DNA of 64,000 nucleotides. Source: Prunus persica (taxonomy: Eukaryota; Streptophyta; Magnoliopsida; Rosales; Rosaceae). The stretch spans positions 7,711,689-7,775,688 of the forward strand of contig NC_034012.1 in the NCBI RefSeq assembly GCF_000346465.2, in the 5' to 3' direction. Below are positions 1-13,301 of this stretch, piece after piece; within the stretch, counting starts at the first letter, position 1, and each line of letters starts with the position of its first letter. The translations under genes and the position numbers were made by a program. The notes beneath the pieces were generated by a model. That model had not been told where the DNA came from and searched no databases. It saw nothing but the letters and a program-made list of their open reading frames with translations.

Positions 1-228
1 CTCACAATATAATGAATTTTAAAGGTTCAATATATTTTTTCTAATCTTTTCCAGGTAGTTGGATAGAGTGGGAATATTATGACCACTAATTGTCCTGAAT
101 TGATCTTTATGAGTAATTTTTGTTATCATGATTTTTTTTTTCCTGATGATTCATGTGCAAGATTAATAGTTGGTCCCACAGTTCGTACTTTTAGTGAGTT
201 TCTGAATAGCCCTGTCACATTCGTATAG

Positions 229-3200
229 GTCCTTGACTATTGTAAAGCATCGCCAAAAGATTACAGCTGCATATTCACTTCTGGGGCTACAGCGGCACTG
301 AAGCTGGTAGGGGAGGCCTTTCCTTGGAGCTGTCAGAGCTGTTTTACATACACGATGGAGAACCACAATAGTGTCCTTGGGATCAGAGAGTATCCTAACA
401 TGCATCACTCAGTCATCATCTTTAATAGATGGGGTTAGCTTCTTTTTTTTTTTTTTTTCTTTTTCAATGATTATTCTAGAATTTTTGTTTGTACATTTAA
501 TGGAGAGGATCCTTTTCACCAGCATTTATGTCTCAACTTACAAGTTTGTGCTTAATGTTTGGCATGGAAGTTGAACATCAGTTTTGTCAGATGATTGACT
601 TCTGAGTGATATTACAGACTTACTTTGTGTACCATTAATGCTTGTGGTCTTTGGACCTGTATATATGTTCCCTTACCGGATGTTGTTTTTCTTGAAATCT
701 TTTGAAATCAAATGGAGAGCTTGGGCCAGTTTGTTTTGTATGCAATATTTTGTACACTCTACTATAATTTTGAATTGACGTCATTATTCTTGTGTTTTTC
801 ATTTTCACCTTCTTAAGAGTCTGAGCGCCATATATGTAGCCCTTAATTAGTTTAGATATGCTCTGGATCAAGGAGCTGCAGCCTTTGCAATAGATGTTGA
901 AGAGACTGTGCATCATGGAGTATCCAATGGTACTGCAGCATCTATGAAGGTGTTGCAGTACCAAGTGCAAAGGAGAAATGAAGCAAGTTCCCTGGAAGAG
1001 CCAACAGGTAATTCTGACTGGACGCATTAGATATTGATGGAAAGTTGGCAAGACCTTGATCGCAGCACATCTTCCTAGCATTTTTGGATGGTTGCTATCT
1101 GCGTATGCATTTTCATGCATGTCTTTGGTAGGGAAAGGGGGTTCAAACGGTTTGGCTGAATTAAAATTGGGATTTCATGACATTCAAGATTATGACAATT
1201 TTTCATTGGATATCTGTTGCAACACCAGTCAGTTGTAAAAAACTGTACAATGGGTGAAAATTTAATTGGTTTTTAGTGGTTTGATGTTATCATTTATAAG
1301 TTATTGTTGTTGATTTCTTTAAGCCTGTTGTGAAAGTGTTGGTCTTAAATATGAGACAAATAATTGTAAATCATATTCATACCTGTACTTTGTTTGCGGA
1401 TACTGTTATAAATAACAGTTATGTATACTGATATTTTCAGGAGAGTTCATGATAACGTACATGAATTTGATTTCATTTCATTTTCCTGATGCAGGAGAGG
1501 CATATAACTTATTTGCCTTCCCCTCAGAGTGCAATTTTTCTGGTTTGAGATTCAGCCTTGACTTGGTGAAGATAATTAAAGAAGATCCGGCAAGAATTCT
1601 GGAAGGCTCTCCATTTTGCAAGTAGGTCATACATTATATCCAGTAAACTTTTTATTTGCTCTGCCATTCACATATGATTCTAATCTGAATTAATGAGACC
1701 AGTTTATCTTGCATAAGCAGAATATAACTGTAATATCAGTTTTGAATTTTCAATGGATGTGGTTATATTGGTAGAGAGCCGAATGTTACTTTGTATGGCT
1801 GGTTGAGGTTTTTGTTGTCTTCCCATTAATTTATGGACCTCTCTTCTTCTCATGTTCTTCACCTTTTCTATTACAAAAAATAAAATAAAAAGGAAAAGAA
1901 AGGCAGAATTGCTTTGAATGTACATACCTATGTTGCTGTTGTGTCATGACTTGTTTCTGGAAGAAAAATATATCATGAATGGAAGATCCTCTATACAAAC
2001 ATTAGTATGCAGACAAATGCATGCATAAACATGTGCATGCTAGTGCGTCTCTGCACATGTTTTCTGTTGGCTTGGTTGTCTTGTCTTTTTCTGCGAATGT
2101 GATATATATTTATCCTCCGAGTCTCTATTTTTCTGCCTTTTGGTCTTTCTTTTCAATGAAGGGTTTTCCTGGAAGACAAGTATAGAATCTTTGCTGATGA
2201 TCTCTCTTTGAATGCTTCTATGTTAGACAGCATAGGTTTTGCTCATTCTAGTATGCTTTGCTGTTTATATTGGGACATCTAGCTAGTATACTATAGAGGA
2301 ATTAAATTTTTGAGAATTTCTTTAAAAATTCTTCAATTTGAATATTATGCATTTAGTATTTTATTTTATTTTTACTTTTTTTATATCATAAGTGGGCGCT
2401 GGATGGTCTTGATTGATGCTGCAAAAGGATCTGCTACAGAACCACCAGATTTATCATTATATCCGGCAGATTTTGTTGTTATGTCTTTCTATAAGGTACA
2501 TGTCTTTGTTTGGATTTTGTTAGAAACCATTACCTTTGGATATTAATGTTTTGTATCTGTATGTTTCTTGTTAAGCTGTTTGGTTATCCAACTGGACTCG
2601 GAGTGCTCATTGCTCGAAATGGTAAGTAACTAATAATGAACATAATCATATTTTAAAAATAATTTGGTGGTGTGTTAGAAGTTTTCACCAGTCTCATATA
2701 TATGTTGTGATATTGCCTTCAAAGTACTAAAATTGCCTTTTATCTTGTTTTCCAAGGGTGGGTAGGCCTAGTTCATTTATTTGTGATTTTAGTTCTTGTT
2801 GCATGTGCCATTTTCTTCCCTTTAAAGTAGGATGTCACAGAAAATTATAGAAATATGGCCACTAGATCTCTTCTTGGTTGCTTGCATGAACTTACTACTT
2901 GTGAAAATTATGTTCTAATTTTTTGTTCATGCTACTTCCATTAATTTTTTCTTTGGTGGTGTATCATCTTGAAATGTAATATCAAAACTTAGGGATATGT
3001 TTTTCTTATTTGAACTTTTATTTTACAACACAGATGCCTCCAGGTTATTGAAGAAGACGTACTTCAGTGGAGGTTTGCACCTAGATATCTAATTTGCTAT
3101 CACTAGTCTGTATAGTTTTTTTTTTTTGGGTCACACTAGTCAGTATAGTAATACAGTTGGTAATCATACGAACATTTCAGGCACAGTCGCAACCTCAATT

Positions 3201-6200
3201 GCTGATATTGACTTTGTTAGGAGAAGAAAAAGTGTGGAAGAGCTCTTTGAGGATGGCACCATTTCATTCCTGAGCATAGCTTCTGTTCACCATGGGTTCA
3301 AAATTCTTAATTCCCTAACTGTATCTGCCATATCTCGGTATGTTATAGTTTTTTAGTTTCAAATTGCATTGTCTGTACTCTGTAGTGATAAAAATAACTC
3401 CTCATTTTCTAAACAAACCTTTATGCATGTAATACGGTTGAATTGCTCCTCTGAAATAAGTTAAAATCATCGTATTGTATTGTGACATGAATCATCCTTG
3501 GGATTTTTCTTGATATATGCACTTTTTACATTGAGAATTAGCTGATCTCTACCTAGGTAGGACAATGATGGATCTGCATTCTCTCATCATTAGTTTGTCT
3601 CAATTTTCTGCTAAGAATATTTCCTGCCATTGCATTTGGACAATGAAAAAAGTTAAGTATGACTCTGCAAGTCTTTTCCTCATAATTTTCATCATATATA
3701 AAAAAAACTGTGGTATATTTTAATTTCATTTAATTTTCCATTGCCAGAAATGGGTATTCTCCTTGATCTTCGTACGTTTTCATTTCCATCTTCAGTTAAT
3801 AATCTTTGTCTAGATAATAGATATAGATGAAATGCTCTGAACCATGCATGACCTTGCTATTATTTTAGGCATACAGCATCTCTTGCCTGGTACGTGAGGA
3901 AGAAGCTCTTGGGCTTGAGGCATGAAAATGGAGCCCGTGTTTGCACACTTTATGGAGATTCCAAGGTTTCCTTTGTATTTGAATGCTTACTTTTCTTTTT
4001 GTAGTAAAGCTGCCACGTTTACTAAGTGAATGAAATGCACGTCATTTCATATGTTATATCTCTTGGTGTTGTGGAGGAGGAAGGATGGGGGTGGCAGTTA
4101 GAACTTCTTATATTTTTCTTTTTTTGGTAAAAACAAAGGCTTCTGATTCATTTCAAGTAAGCCAACTTCACTGCATGATTCTTTTTATATCCGACTGTGG
4201 TCCAATTATGTAAATTTCAAGATGCCAGTTCAAATTTGGTCTGACACATGATCCCCAGTTTGAGTTGAGTTCATCTTGGTTGTATCAGGTGGTGGCACCT
4301 CCTCTTAAGACTGAGGGTGATGCCTTGGTGCTTGTGCTGTTTACCTGGCACATTAGAGAAAAGTTCATTGACTGTATTAACCTTCTCGACTTTCAGTGGG
4401 TCTAGCTAACATGGATGACTCTGTTTGATATACTATTAAGGTCTAATGTGTCAATTCTTTAGAACTTTCGATTCGTTTGTCGATGCTCTGTAAATTAGTT
4501 AGTTTAGAAGTCTAATCTTTGATCAATTTAGTAAATGCTCTATGGACAGAATCTCTTTCTTCTATGTTTTCTGAGATTTGTAGATAACAATCTGATATAT
4601 TTCAAAACTTTATTCTGTTAGGCATTATTTCATGACTTTGGTCCTACAGTCTCGTTCAACTTGAAAAGGTCGGATGGCTCCTGGTCTGGATACCGTGAAG
4701 TGGAAAAACTGGCATCTTTATCTGGAATTCAGTTACGGGTAAATTTATGAGATGTTATTTGGCATTCAACCCATCCTTTCGGTCTTTGTGTGACAATCAA
4801 ATTATGCTACTCTACTAGAAATGGCAATATGTGATTTATTTATTATTTATTTTACCTAATTCACAAATGATAGGTAACTTGAAATTGCTAAAGTCGTTGC
4901 AAGGTTTACACTGTTGGGTGGCCCTAGGGTTTGTGATTTGATTTGGGCAAAACCCTTCTAAGGGAATTGGGTATGGATGCCCAGGAATGTATGAAACTCT
5001 AATAGTGATAATAAAGCTGTCATCAATAGAATCCAGTCCAATATAATAGAACTAGAAGAAAACCTGGAATCTGGTGTGATGTGATATGCACTCCTTTTGT
5101 GAAGACATGACAAGAACTTGCTGATATCTTGACAAAGAGTGTGCCTAGTACTCTCTTCCATTCATTTGTCGACAAACTTGGTATGCTAAATATCTGAGCA
5201 TCAGCTTTGAGCAGTGTTGGAATATTTGTTGTGTAGCTTAGGATGTTCTTGCCTTTGTGAAATTACCAAAATATATGATGTACAATAGCTTAGGATATAG
5301 CATAAGCATCTCTTGGTCACTTCTCAAGGTGTTATTCATTTGCAATATGTTGGCGATTTTTCAGCATTTCCTTGGTGTCAGAACCACGTGGAATGTGTTT
5401 TTTAATTTTTCTTTCTGTTAAGCTCACCAAAATTGGTACTTAGGATTTTATAAAAATATTCTTCTGTTTTTAAACGCAATTGATCTTCTGAGATAACTTA
5501 TGTCAATCTATGTATATAATTCATATTTTGCATGCATTTCCTAAATTTGTTCTATGTAATGATATATAATCTGGTTGGGTGAGAGAAAGATCAGCAATTT
5601 TACTCCACTTGTGACGGGTCCTGACATTCTTTTATATCCTCCTTTCTATGTAGACAGGATGCTTTTGCAATCCCGGTGCATGTGCAAAATATCTTGGCTT
5701 GTCTCACTTGGACCTTCGTTCAAACTTCGAGGTATTTGGAACTGTTTATTTTGATTTCTTTTTTTTTTTCTTTTTTTTTGTTGTTGTTGTGGTTTTCGAG
5801 GGGAAAGGAAGGGGTGGGGACGTGTGGGGGATTGGGGCTCACTTCAGACTTTTCTTAGGATTTAGTTAATGAATGACTATTCTATTCTAGTTGAATGATC
5901 CACCGCATGGCATGTCTTTTCAGTTTCTGCTTGAGGGTATGAAATAGTCTTAACAATTTGGTTTTGGATATTAGGCTGGACATGTTTGCTGGGATGATCA
6001 TGACATAATTCATGAAAAACCTACTGGAGCGGTGAGAGTATCCTTTGGTTATATGTCAACATTTGAAGATGCAAAGGTAGATGTTCTTTCTCAAGCCATA
6101 GAGAGTATAGTTAAAATTTGAAGTGTACAGTGTTGCAGCATTTCCTTTCCAATTTTATGCATAAGCTGATGTGAAGCACAACATTCCAGGCTTTAACTAA

Positions 6201-9200
6201 CAAATGTTTGTTTTCTTAGATTTTGAAAGGCAAAAACACCAATTTGGGCTTTTCATTCCAGTCTGATTTTCTTTTCTCTTTCTTGTTTTATGAAATGCAG
6301 AAATTTATTGATTTCGTGACAAGCTCCTTCATAGCGTTACCCAATTGGATTGAAAGTGGGTATCAACTAATGCAAGGTTCATCCCCTTTCTAAATGAAGG
6401 TTAATTTATATATTGCTTTATACTCTGGTCTGAAAGAGTTGAAGTTTGGTTTAAATTACATATCTTCATTTCCTGTGGAGGATTCCAATCTCCTGCTCCT
6501 CCCCACCCTCTCTTAATTCTTATTTTCTTTGCATTTTCAAAATTTTAAGCCATGTCATTGTTTCCGTTGCCTCACAAGATGAAGTGATCGTTTTTCATGT
6601 TATTAATATAGGAAAGAAAAGGACTGGGAATAGTAAAATTCTATGCAGCACGGATGACGCATCTATGTGTGGTGTCTTTTGCATGGTATTGTATGTTGAG
6701 AAATAAAGAGGGAGAGAATAAGGTGCTTCAATCATAATACTTACAGGGTCTACATGAAGCAGAACATTAGTTATAATAAGAAACTAAACAATGGCGACGT
6801 AGGAAACTAAATTACACTCCTATAGGAACCAAATGTTCTTACAAAAGAACAGCCATTCAAGAGATAGCATAGATGCTAATTATGCCTAGCTTGTTAAATC
6901 AGTCATAAACATAATTGAAACTTATAATTTTAAAGCAAACTCAAAACATAAAAGTGAATTGGATTTGTACTTGTGCTACCTTGAATGAATGTTCTCATGC
7001 CACCTTGAGCCTTGAGTTTCTTTGGATATGATCTTTAAGATCTTCAATAGTCTTTCAGTATTACTCCTGAATGTGTTAGGGTTCAACTTGTCTGAAATTT
7101 TGAACCAGACATTTTATATTTGGGGATCTTTGAACTTTGACATGGTTTTATTTCTCACTTCAATAACTTAGGATTCACATGGCTACAAACTGGCTTGCAT
7201 CGTGTGCCTCTACCTAAATTATAATTGTGAAATTGTTTAAATAGAGTACAACCCTAATTCAATAGGAAACTAGCTAACAACCGAAACACCTAATTTAGGA
7301 TACTAGTTAAGCCCATAAACAAAGTAGAAGCATTCTTATACTCTTAAAATACAAATTCTCTAATATAACTTTTTTTCATCTCCCATTCCACATTTTTTTA
7401 ATGATATTGGATGAGAGAAATAGTAGAGTTTTTTTATTTAAGGAGAGGAGCGCTCATTTATGGAAACCAAAGCCCAGATTTTGGATGGTTAATTGAGTGG
7501 GCCTTGTGAGCTTTTTCCATGTCTCCTATATCTCGTCAGTTTTTGCTTTCTTTATGCTCTTTTCATTGTGGGTTTTGTGTACATGGGTTGCTCTACACTA
7601 AAATTCGTTTACTTATTAATATATTGTAGGTTCTGAAAGCAGACTAGGAGCTGCCAGTTTCTATCTCAAGTCTATCACTGTTTACCCAATAAAATCATGT
7701 GCAGGATTCAATGTGGAAAGTTGGCCTTTGAGCACTACTGGTAGCTATTTCTTGTCTTCACATTTTGTGTGTTTTTTCTTGGAATAGTTGTGTAAAATAT
7801 CATCATAATTTAATAATATTGTACCCAGTAGGAGGCACCTTTTTGAATAACACAAGGATACAAGCCTGCCGTGCCAGTTAATCTTATGTAACAAGTGTTA
7901 TTTGATAGTAATTATGATGGAAAAGAAAAGTTACACCCCCATGGATTATCATACTTAGGATCACCCTATTTCGGTGAAGAGCGTAGCAAGCAGTGGTTAT
8001 ATGTGGCGAAGCATAAAGAAGAAGAGATTGGAATTGTACTCATCTCTTGAAGATAACATGTATTAACATTTACCAGAACCAAATTTTGTTGTTGAACCTT
8101 GGTGACTTAATAAAGCTGGATGTGTTTCACGGTTTCAAGAATGTAGATTGAACCTTATGATTTTATAATTGTTTTCCTTTTTTCCTTTGGCATACTATCT
8201 GTTCATTTCTTATAAGTTTGTGCTGCTCCAGGAAATTAGCAAAATTTCGTTTGTTATTTATTATATATATTTGTGTCTCTATGTATGTATGTATGTATGA
8301 ATGTATGCATCTTAATGCAGTGACAATATATAGAGGGCCTAGAGGCACTGTATGTTCCATTATTTGAATATCCCTGTTTGATGGGTAGAATCTTTGTCAT
8401 ATCTGGGAGTGTATTGGTTAATGGAATTTTATTATTTTTTGGGTGGTTTTTTAGCAGGTTTGCTTCATGATCGGGAATGGGTTCTTGCAAGCCTAAGTGG
8501 TGAAATTCTTACACAGAAGAAGGTGAAATACCAATTTAGTAGTTTTCGACCAAAAAACCCAATTTAGTAGTTTCAAGCACATGCGAATGCGCACAAACAC
8601 AGTGCAATTGGCTCAGACCCTAGGCATGGCTCCAACACGTGGGATGGGTACATTCGTGTTCATGCCATGCCGATGTTGTGCCTAGGGTATGGGTAACTTT
8701 TTCTTTTCATATTTTTAATTAAGAGGATTAGGTTTTTTTCCTTGTAGTTAAAGGTATGGGATATTTATAGGCGAAAGAGTAGGGAAAAGAATAAAATAAA
8801 ATTTAAAAGAGCTCTTTATTCTAGGGCGGCCTATGTGGGTAATATGTCCAGGTGTCTGATCTGCTCTTCAGAGAGTCTTTCAAATTTTGGAGCATAGTGA
8901 ACATCAAATTTGTTTATGCTTTGACCATAAAAAATTGATTAGCATTAACTTTTAACTCTTCTGAATTTGGTTTTGTAGGTTCCTGAAATGTGCTTTATAA
9001 GTACTTTTATTGACCTCGACAAGGGAATATTGTTTGTAGAGTCACCACGATGCCAAGTGAAACTGCCAATCAACTTTATCACAGATTCATGTAATGGTGG
9101 GAGCGAACAAATTAAGTTAAATGGCCAAAGGCAAGATAATATTTGTGTATCTGTCTTTTTAACTGCTTGTTACTCCTTTGTTCTAGAGTGTCATGGCCTT

Positions 9201-10987
9201 GTTAGACTTGTTGGATTGATGGAATGTTTAGATACTATTACAATGATAATATATTTGTTAATTTGTCGCTGTTTTGAAGTAATTTAGAAAATTCCCTTTG
9301 TTTACATTCTATAAAGGTTTATTGGTTAACATTTGGTTTGTTTTTTTGTTCTTTCTTTTTTCTTTTTTTTTGGGGGGGCTTAGATATGAAGTACAGAGCT
9401 ACAAGAATGAAGTCAATATTTGGTTCAGCAATGCCATTGGTCGACCATGCACTTTATTCCGCTGTTTTAGTTCCAGTCACAACTTTTGCTTGAATAAGAT
9501 CAAAAGTGCAAGCATGAGAAGAGAGGTGCAGAGCGTGTTGAATTTTTCCAATGAAGCTCAGTTCTTATTGATATCTGAGGAAAGCGTGTCTGACCTCAGC
9601 CACAGAGTAAGCACAAGTATGTTCTTACATTGAACTGTTGCAAGTCATATAGCGAATAAATTCTTGCACTCTGATGTGAAACGATCGAGACTTGCATGAG
9701 CTATCTTCTGTTCTGAATACAATTGCAATATGGATTGATTTTCCTGTACCCTGGAATCTTTGAGAAAATACTTTTTTTCCTATTGTTTTTTTCCCCCTCA
9801 TTGACTAAATTCCGGCCTAATACCTTTCTTATGCCTACCCTATCACATTATAGACAGCCCAAGACCTTTTAGGAAATTAGTTGAGGATTTTAAGAATGGG
9901 CTAAGTGTTATGATACTTGATTGCTCCTTAAAATCAGGCATGATTAGCTTTCCAGAGAGTGGAACCTCTTGATGCAGAGTAAAAGGAATGTGAAGATGTC
10001 AAGCACTTTTGGTTTGTGGTTACAGCCCCACCAAAAGGTAGCTAGCTGAAGAATAGATTCCAAAATTTTACCAAAGGCCCGAAGTTAGCCACGTGCAGTG
10101 AAGTTTCGATATTAAAACAATTGGTGTCTATGCTCTTTTCAATTTAGTTGTCATTTGGTGTATAAGAATTGTTTTTCCCCTGATATTTATTGATTTAAAA
10201 GTTTATGCAACTGAATGATTGATGGCAGAAGATGTACAAAAAGGTGCTTGTGGAGCAGCAAGCCAAATAAGTCCAATGAGATTTCGGCCCAACATTGTCA
10301 TATCTGGAGGTGAACCATATGCTGAAGATGGATGGAAAATTCTTAAAATTGGAAATAAGTACTTCACAGTAAGTTCTATAACTTGAATAGAGAAAGTAAT
10401 GGATAATTTTAGAGATACACTGGTGTTCCTCTGGATACTCCAGAGTCTAGAATATAGTCCAGAATATGTTTTGAAGTTGTGATTGTTTATAGTTCTGTGA
10501 GATGCATTGTTAATGTAAAAATGGTTTTTTGCTTCATGGAACTTGAGTCTAGAGATGATAATTATATGTGTATCTTACATGAATTTTTGAAACTTTATGA
10601 AACCAGTTACTGAATATAGTATCATTTACTTCATATGTAAGGATGGTCTCACTATTTTTTTTGTTTCCTAGTCCCTGGGTGGATGCAACCGTTGCCAGAT
10701 GATCAACATTGTTCATGACGAAGCTGGACTACTGCAGAAGTCGAATGAACCTTTGGCCACTCTAGCATCGTATAGGAGAATGAAGGTCATCCATTACAGT
10801 TATTAAAAAGTAATGTTTATTTTGTTGTCTTTAATTCTTACTAATGCAAATAAAATCAAAACTTTTGCGGATTCAGGGAAAGATTTTTTTCGGGATACTG
10901 CTGAAATACGAAAGAAGCGAACCAGTAGGGAGGGATGGTGATTTGTGGCTTCAAGTGGGGCAAGATGTACATCCAAATGTCTCTTAG
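229..10987 (+). CDS. ABA3: Molybdenum cofactor sulfurase (5' end outside window)
   Basis: This enzyme adds the terminal sulfur to Moco of aldehyde oxidase and xanthine dehydrogenase in the cytosol, and so is needed for the last step of abscisic acid synthesis. I placed 19 exons by frame: 229-389, 856-1007, 1495-1621, 2393-2495, 2576-2621, 3034-3072, 3181-3337, 3869-3965, 4622-4738, 5654-5731, 5975-6076, 6301-6376, 7630-7740, 8458-8522, 8979-9130, 9384-9616, 10229-10368, 10672-10785, 10877-10987. They join without a frame break into 726 residues; the family has about 820, so roughly 90 N-terminal residues lie upstream. The NifS-like half shows [10 protein letters not shown], the PLP-lysine motif [11 protein letters not shown] (split by the 2495/2576 intron) and the cysteine motif [10 protein letters not shown]. 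The MOSC half ends with [10 protein letters not shown]. The exon 15 donor is GC. Family assignment is firm; exon edges are read by eye. Confidence 0.95.
4915..5225 (+). mobile_element. Ty1/copia retrotransposon fragment in an ABA3 intron
   Basis: The intron between 4738 and 5654 carries a degraded copia 3' end in the same orientation as the gene. Frame-shifted pieces read SDNKAVIN, which resembles the RNase H motif YCDNKAAI. A clean stretch at about 5120-5197 reads [16 protein letters not shown] and continues to DKLGMLNI before a stop, the typical copia polyprotein tail. It is followed by a GTGTTGGAAT string like the start of a copia 3' LTR. Several frameshifts make it inactive. I did not find the other LTR. 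Confidence 0.75.
9131..9383 (+). other. GC-AG intron of ABA3
   Basis: The upstream exon ends GGCCAAAG and the next bases are gcaaga. The downstream exon starts ATATGAAGTACAG after cttag. Only this junction joins the frame as GQRYEVQ, matching the family. The donor AAG|GCAAG is the strong-consensus form usual for GC donors. No GT donor nearby keeps the frame and the conserved residues. Confidence 0.8.
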
Positions 10988-12251
10988 CTTCATGGCATGT
11001 GCATGGATCAACACTCCTGCAGAATCTAACAAATAATGTACTTCCATCTCGGGAAATTATAGAAGCTTTCGGATACAATTATGCATTCCCAATGACAGAG
11101 CTCTCAGAGATTGGTATACATGTTAGTAGTCCAATTATAGAACTTGACAACAGTCCTCTACAGAAGCATTCGACCAAATTTATACACACTTTCTCTATAC
11201 GGTTGTGGCCTCCCAGAAAAATGGGATGACATTTATACATGTTTGAGCTCTTCAGTGCCAATATATATTGTATATCTGTGTGTAACGTAAGTATTTACTA
11301 AATTCATATACTCTGGTTTTGCAGTTCTTGGAAACATAAAGTTGTTCATGCTGGCTACATCTCTTGCCAATAATTTTGAAAATCAACAATGTAATATTTG
11401 ACATATAATCAGATTCTCTGCTTCATTAGTCATTCAAACCTTCTTTTTTAGAAAGCAAAGTTTAGGGAAAATTTGGCGTGTCAAATAGTTGGTCATCTTT
11501 TTGAATGAGGATAATAGACGACGGTTTTCATCTTCCACCTGTGCCTTCTTTCAAGTTTCAACCTGAACTTTGTAGCAAGTGTTGCATAATAAAGTACTAC
11601 GCCGTGTTTGGGTAAAAAGATTTCGATCTGAACTTTTTGGTCAAAGTAAAAAGGAAGAATTTCGAAAATTAATGATAATATGGTAATTCCATCATCGTAC
11701 TTTCGACCTATTTAGTTTCATCTCAGGTGCAGCACATTCCCATCTTTTAAATTTGTTTTAATAGTTTTTATTTTTATTTTTAAAAATAATGTAATATATT
11801 TCCTTTACCTCTTCCTCAGCTCTCTCTCATCTACAATCTCAACCCTTAATTAATGAGAGGAAACACATGTAAGTTAGGTCGTTTGTTTCCTTGCACCTAA
11901 GTTCAATCCTCCTCAACCGTAAATTAGAATAATTTTGGATACCAAATTGTCAAAACAAAAAAAAAAAAGTAAGGAGAAGAAATGCTTTTTCTGAATTTAT
12001 GAGAACAAGTCTCTAAAGATCAGTTAAGCTCAACAATACAATTCAACTCTTAGGAGAATTATTTCAACGGCATGTCACACACGCATAATAGCACACCCCA
12101 GCTGTCTAAAGAACCCAAAAAAGGACCAATTAATTAAAAAGATAAATAAACAAAACTGAAATAATGCAAATATGAAAGCAGCCGAAGTCTCTGACCAAAA
12201 CAAAAGCAGCTGAACTTAACCCGGAATGTTCCTGTTTAGACTTTAGACTTT
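10988..12251. other. ABA3 3' flank, spacer
   Basis: The first few hundred bases are probably 3' UTR of ABA3. No poly(A) signal stands out among many AT-rich candidates. The rest is AT-rich spacer with no coding region I can support. Confidence 0.5.
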
Positions 12252-12846
12252 GAGAAATGCTAACAACTTTCTCTTTAACCTTCTCTTTTGGACCTTCTCT
12301 CTTCTCCTCATGACAAGTGTCATTTTCCTTACACTTAAAACAATGTCATTAATGCATCAAACAAGTTAGTTTTTGTTTTCCAAATTTACCCTTTAAAAAT
12401 GTATTGACTTTTATATTTCCTTCAATTTATTCAAATTTTGTTACAACTATTTTAGCACATTGTTAAAAATTAAATAAGAAAAAAACATAAGAAAAACGTC
12501 ATTTTTTAGAATATAAAAAAAATAAAATTTGTTACATGACATTGTTATCATCTTTATTTTGTTTTTAACAAAACACACATTCTCTTTGGAATTTTTTTTT
12601 TAAAAAAAACTTCAGTTTTTATATTCTTATTTAATTTTTTAACAAGGTGATAAGAAAGTTGTAAAACAATTAGCTTGTTATTAAAATAAGTTAATACATT
12701 TAATAAGGGTAAATTTGGAAAACAAAAATTAGTTTGTGTGATGCATTAATGACATTGTTTTAAGTGTAAGGAAAGTGACACTAGTTATGAGAAGAAGAGA
12801 GAAGGTCCAAAGGAGAAGGCTAAAGAGAAGGTTGCTAGCACTCCCC
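12252..12846. mobile_element. Fold-back MITE-like element with long terminal inverted repeats
   Basis: The left arm (about 12252-12490) and the right arm (about 12610-12846) are imperfect reverse complements for more than 200 bases. Left reads aatgctaacaac; the right end read backwards gives agtgctagcaac. Shared inner blocks include ggaccttctctcttct and acttaaaacaatgtcatt. There is no coding capacity between them. The long arms and the termini resemble Mutator-type MITEs, but I found no convincing 9-bp target duplication, so the class is inference. Confidence 0.75.
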
Positions 12847-13160
12847 TTTTTGGGTTTCTTTTTGTTAAATTCCAGATACACGGGTTAGCGATCCACTACT
12901 AGCAACATCTATATTGTCCCCAACTTAATCACCTATAAAGTCCAGTATGTGTGAAATTTTATCACAAAAGACTTCGATGATATTAGTAGTATAACTATTC
13001 ATTATATCTTGTATTTAATTTAGTCAAGTTCCGATGTGAGACTTATATTCTTCAACACTTTTGACATGGTTTTTGTGGCTCTCTGCTAGTACAAAACTCA
13101 GTTCAATTTTAATTCAAATTTTCAAACATCAAAAGCATCAAATAATACATGTTTTGTCAC

Positions 13161-13301
13161 TACGAGATCTAGCCCAATGAAAAAAAACCTTGACGTGTAG
13201 ACCAATCAGGCTCGAATCTCCATGAGATCTTGGTAATGTGTGTGAGAAAACTCTTCCCCTTGCTTTATAATTTAGACTATCGCTTGTATTAAAAAAATAA
13301 A
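13161..13301 (+). mobile_element. tRNA-derived SINE, copy 1
   Basis: It begins near tctagcccaatgaaaaaa, has a B-box-like ggctcgaatctcc and ends in tttagactatcgcttgta followed by an A-rich tail. The same order of blocks recurs at 17578-17703 (reverse), 21508-21653 and, truncated, at 55391-55475, so this is a dispersed family within the window. Confidence 0.7.

Noticed and set aside
8581..8695. Hairpin around ccctaggcatgg and gcctaggg in an ABA3 intron
   Set aside because: Short, imperfect and intronic; nothing else supports a mobile element or RNA gene.
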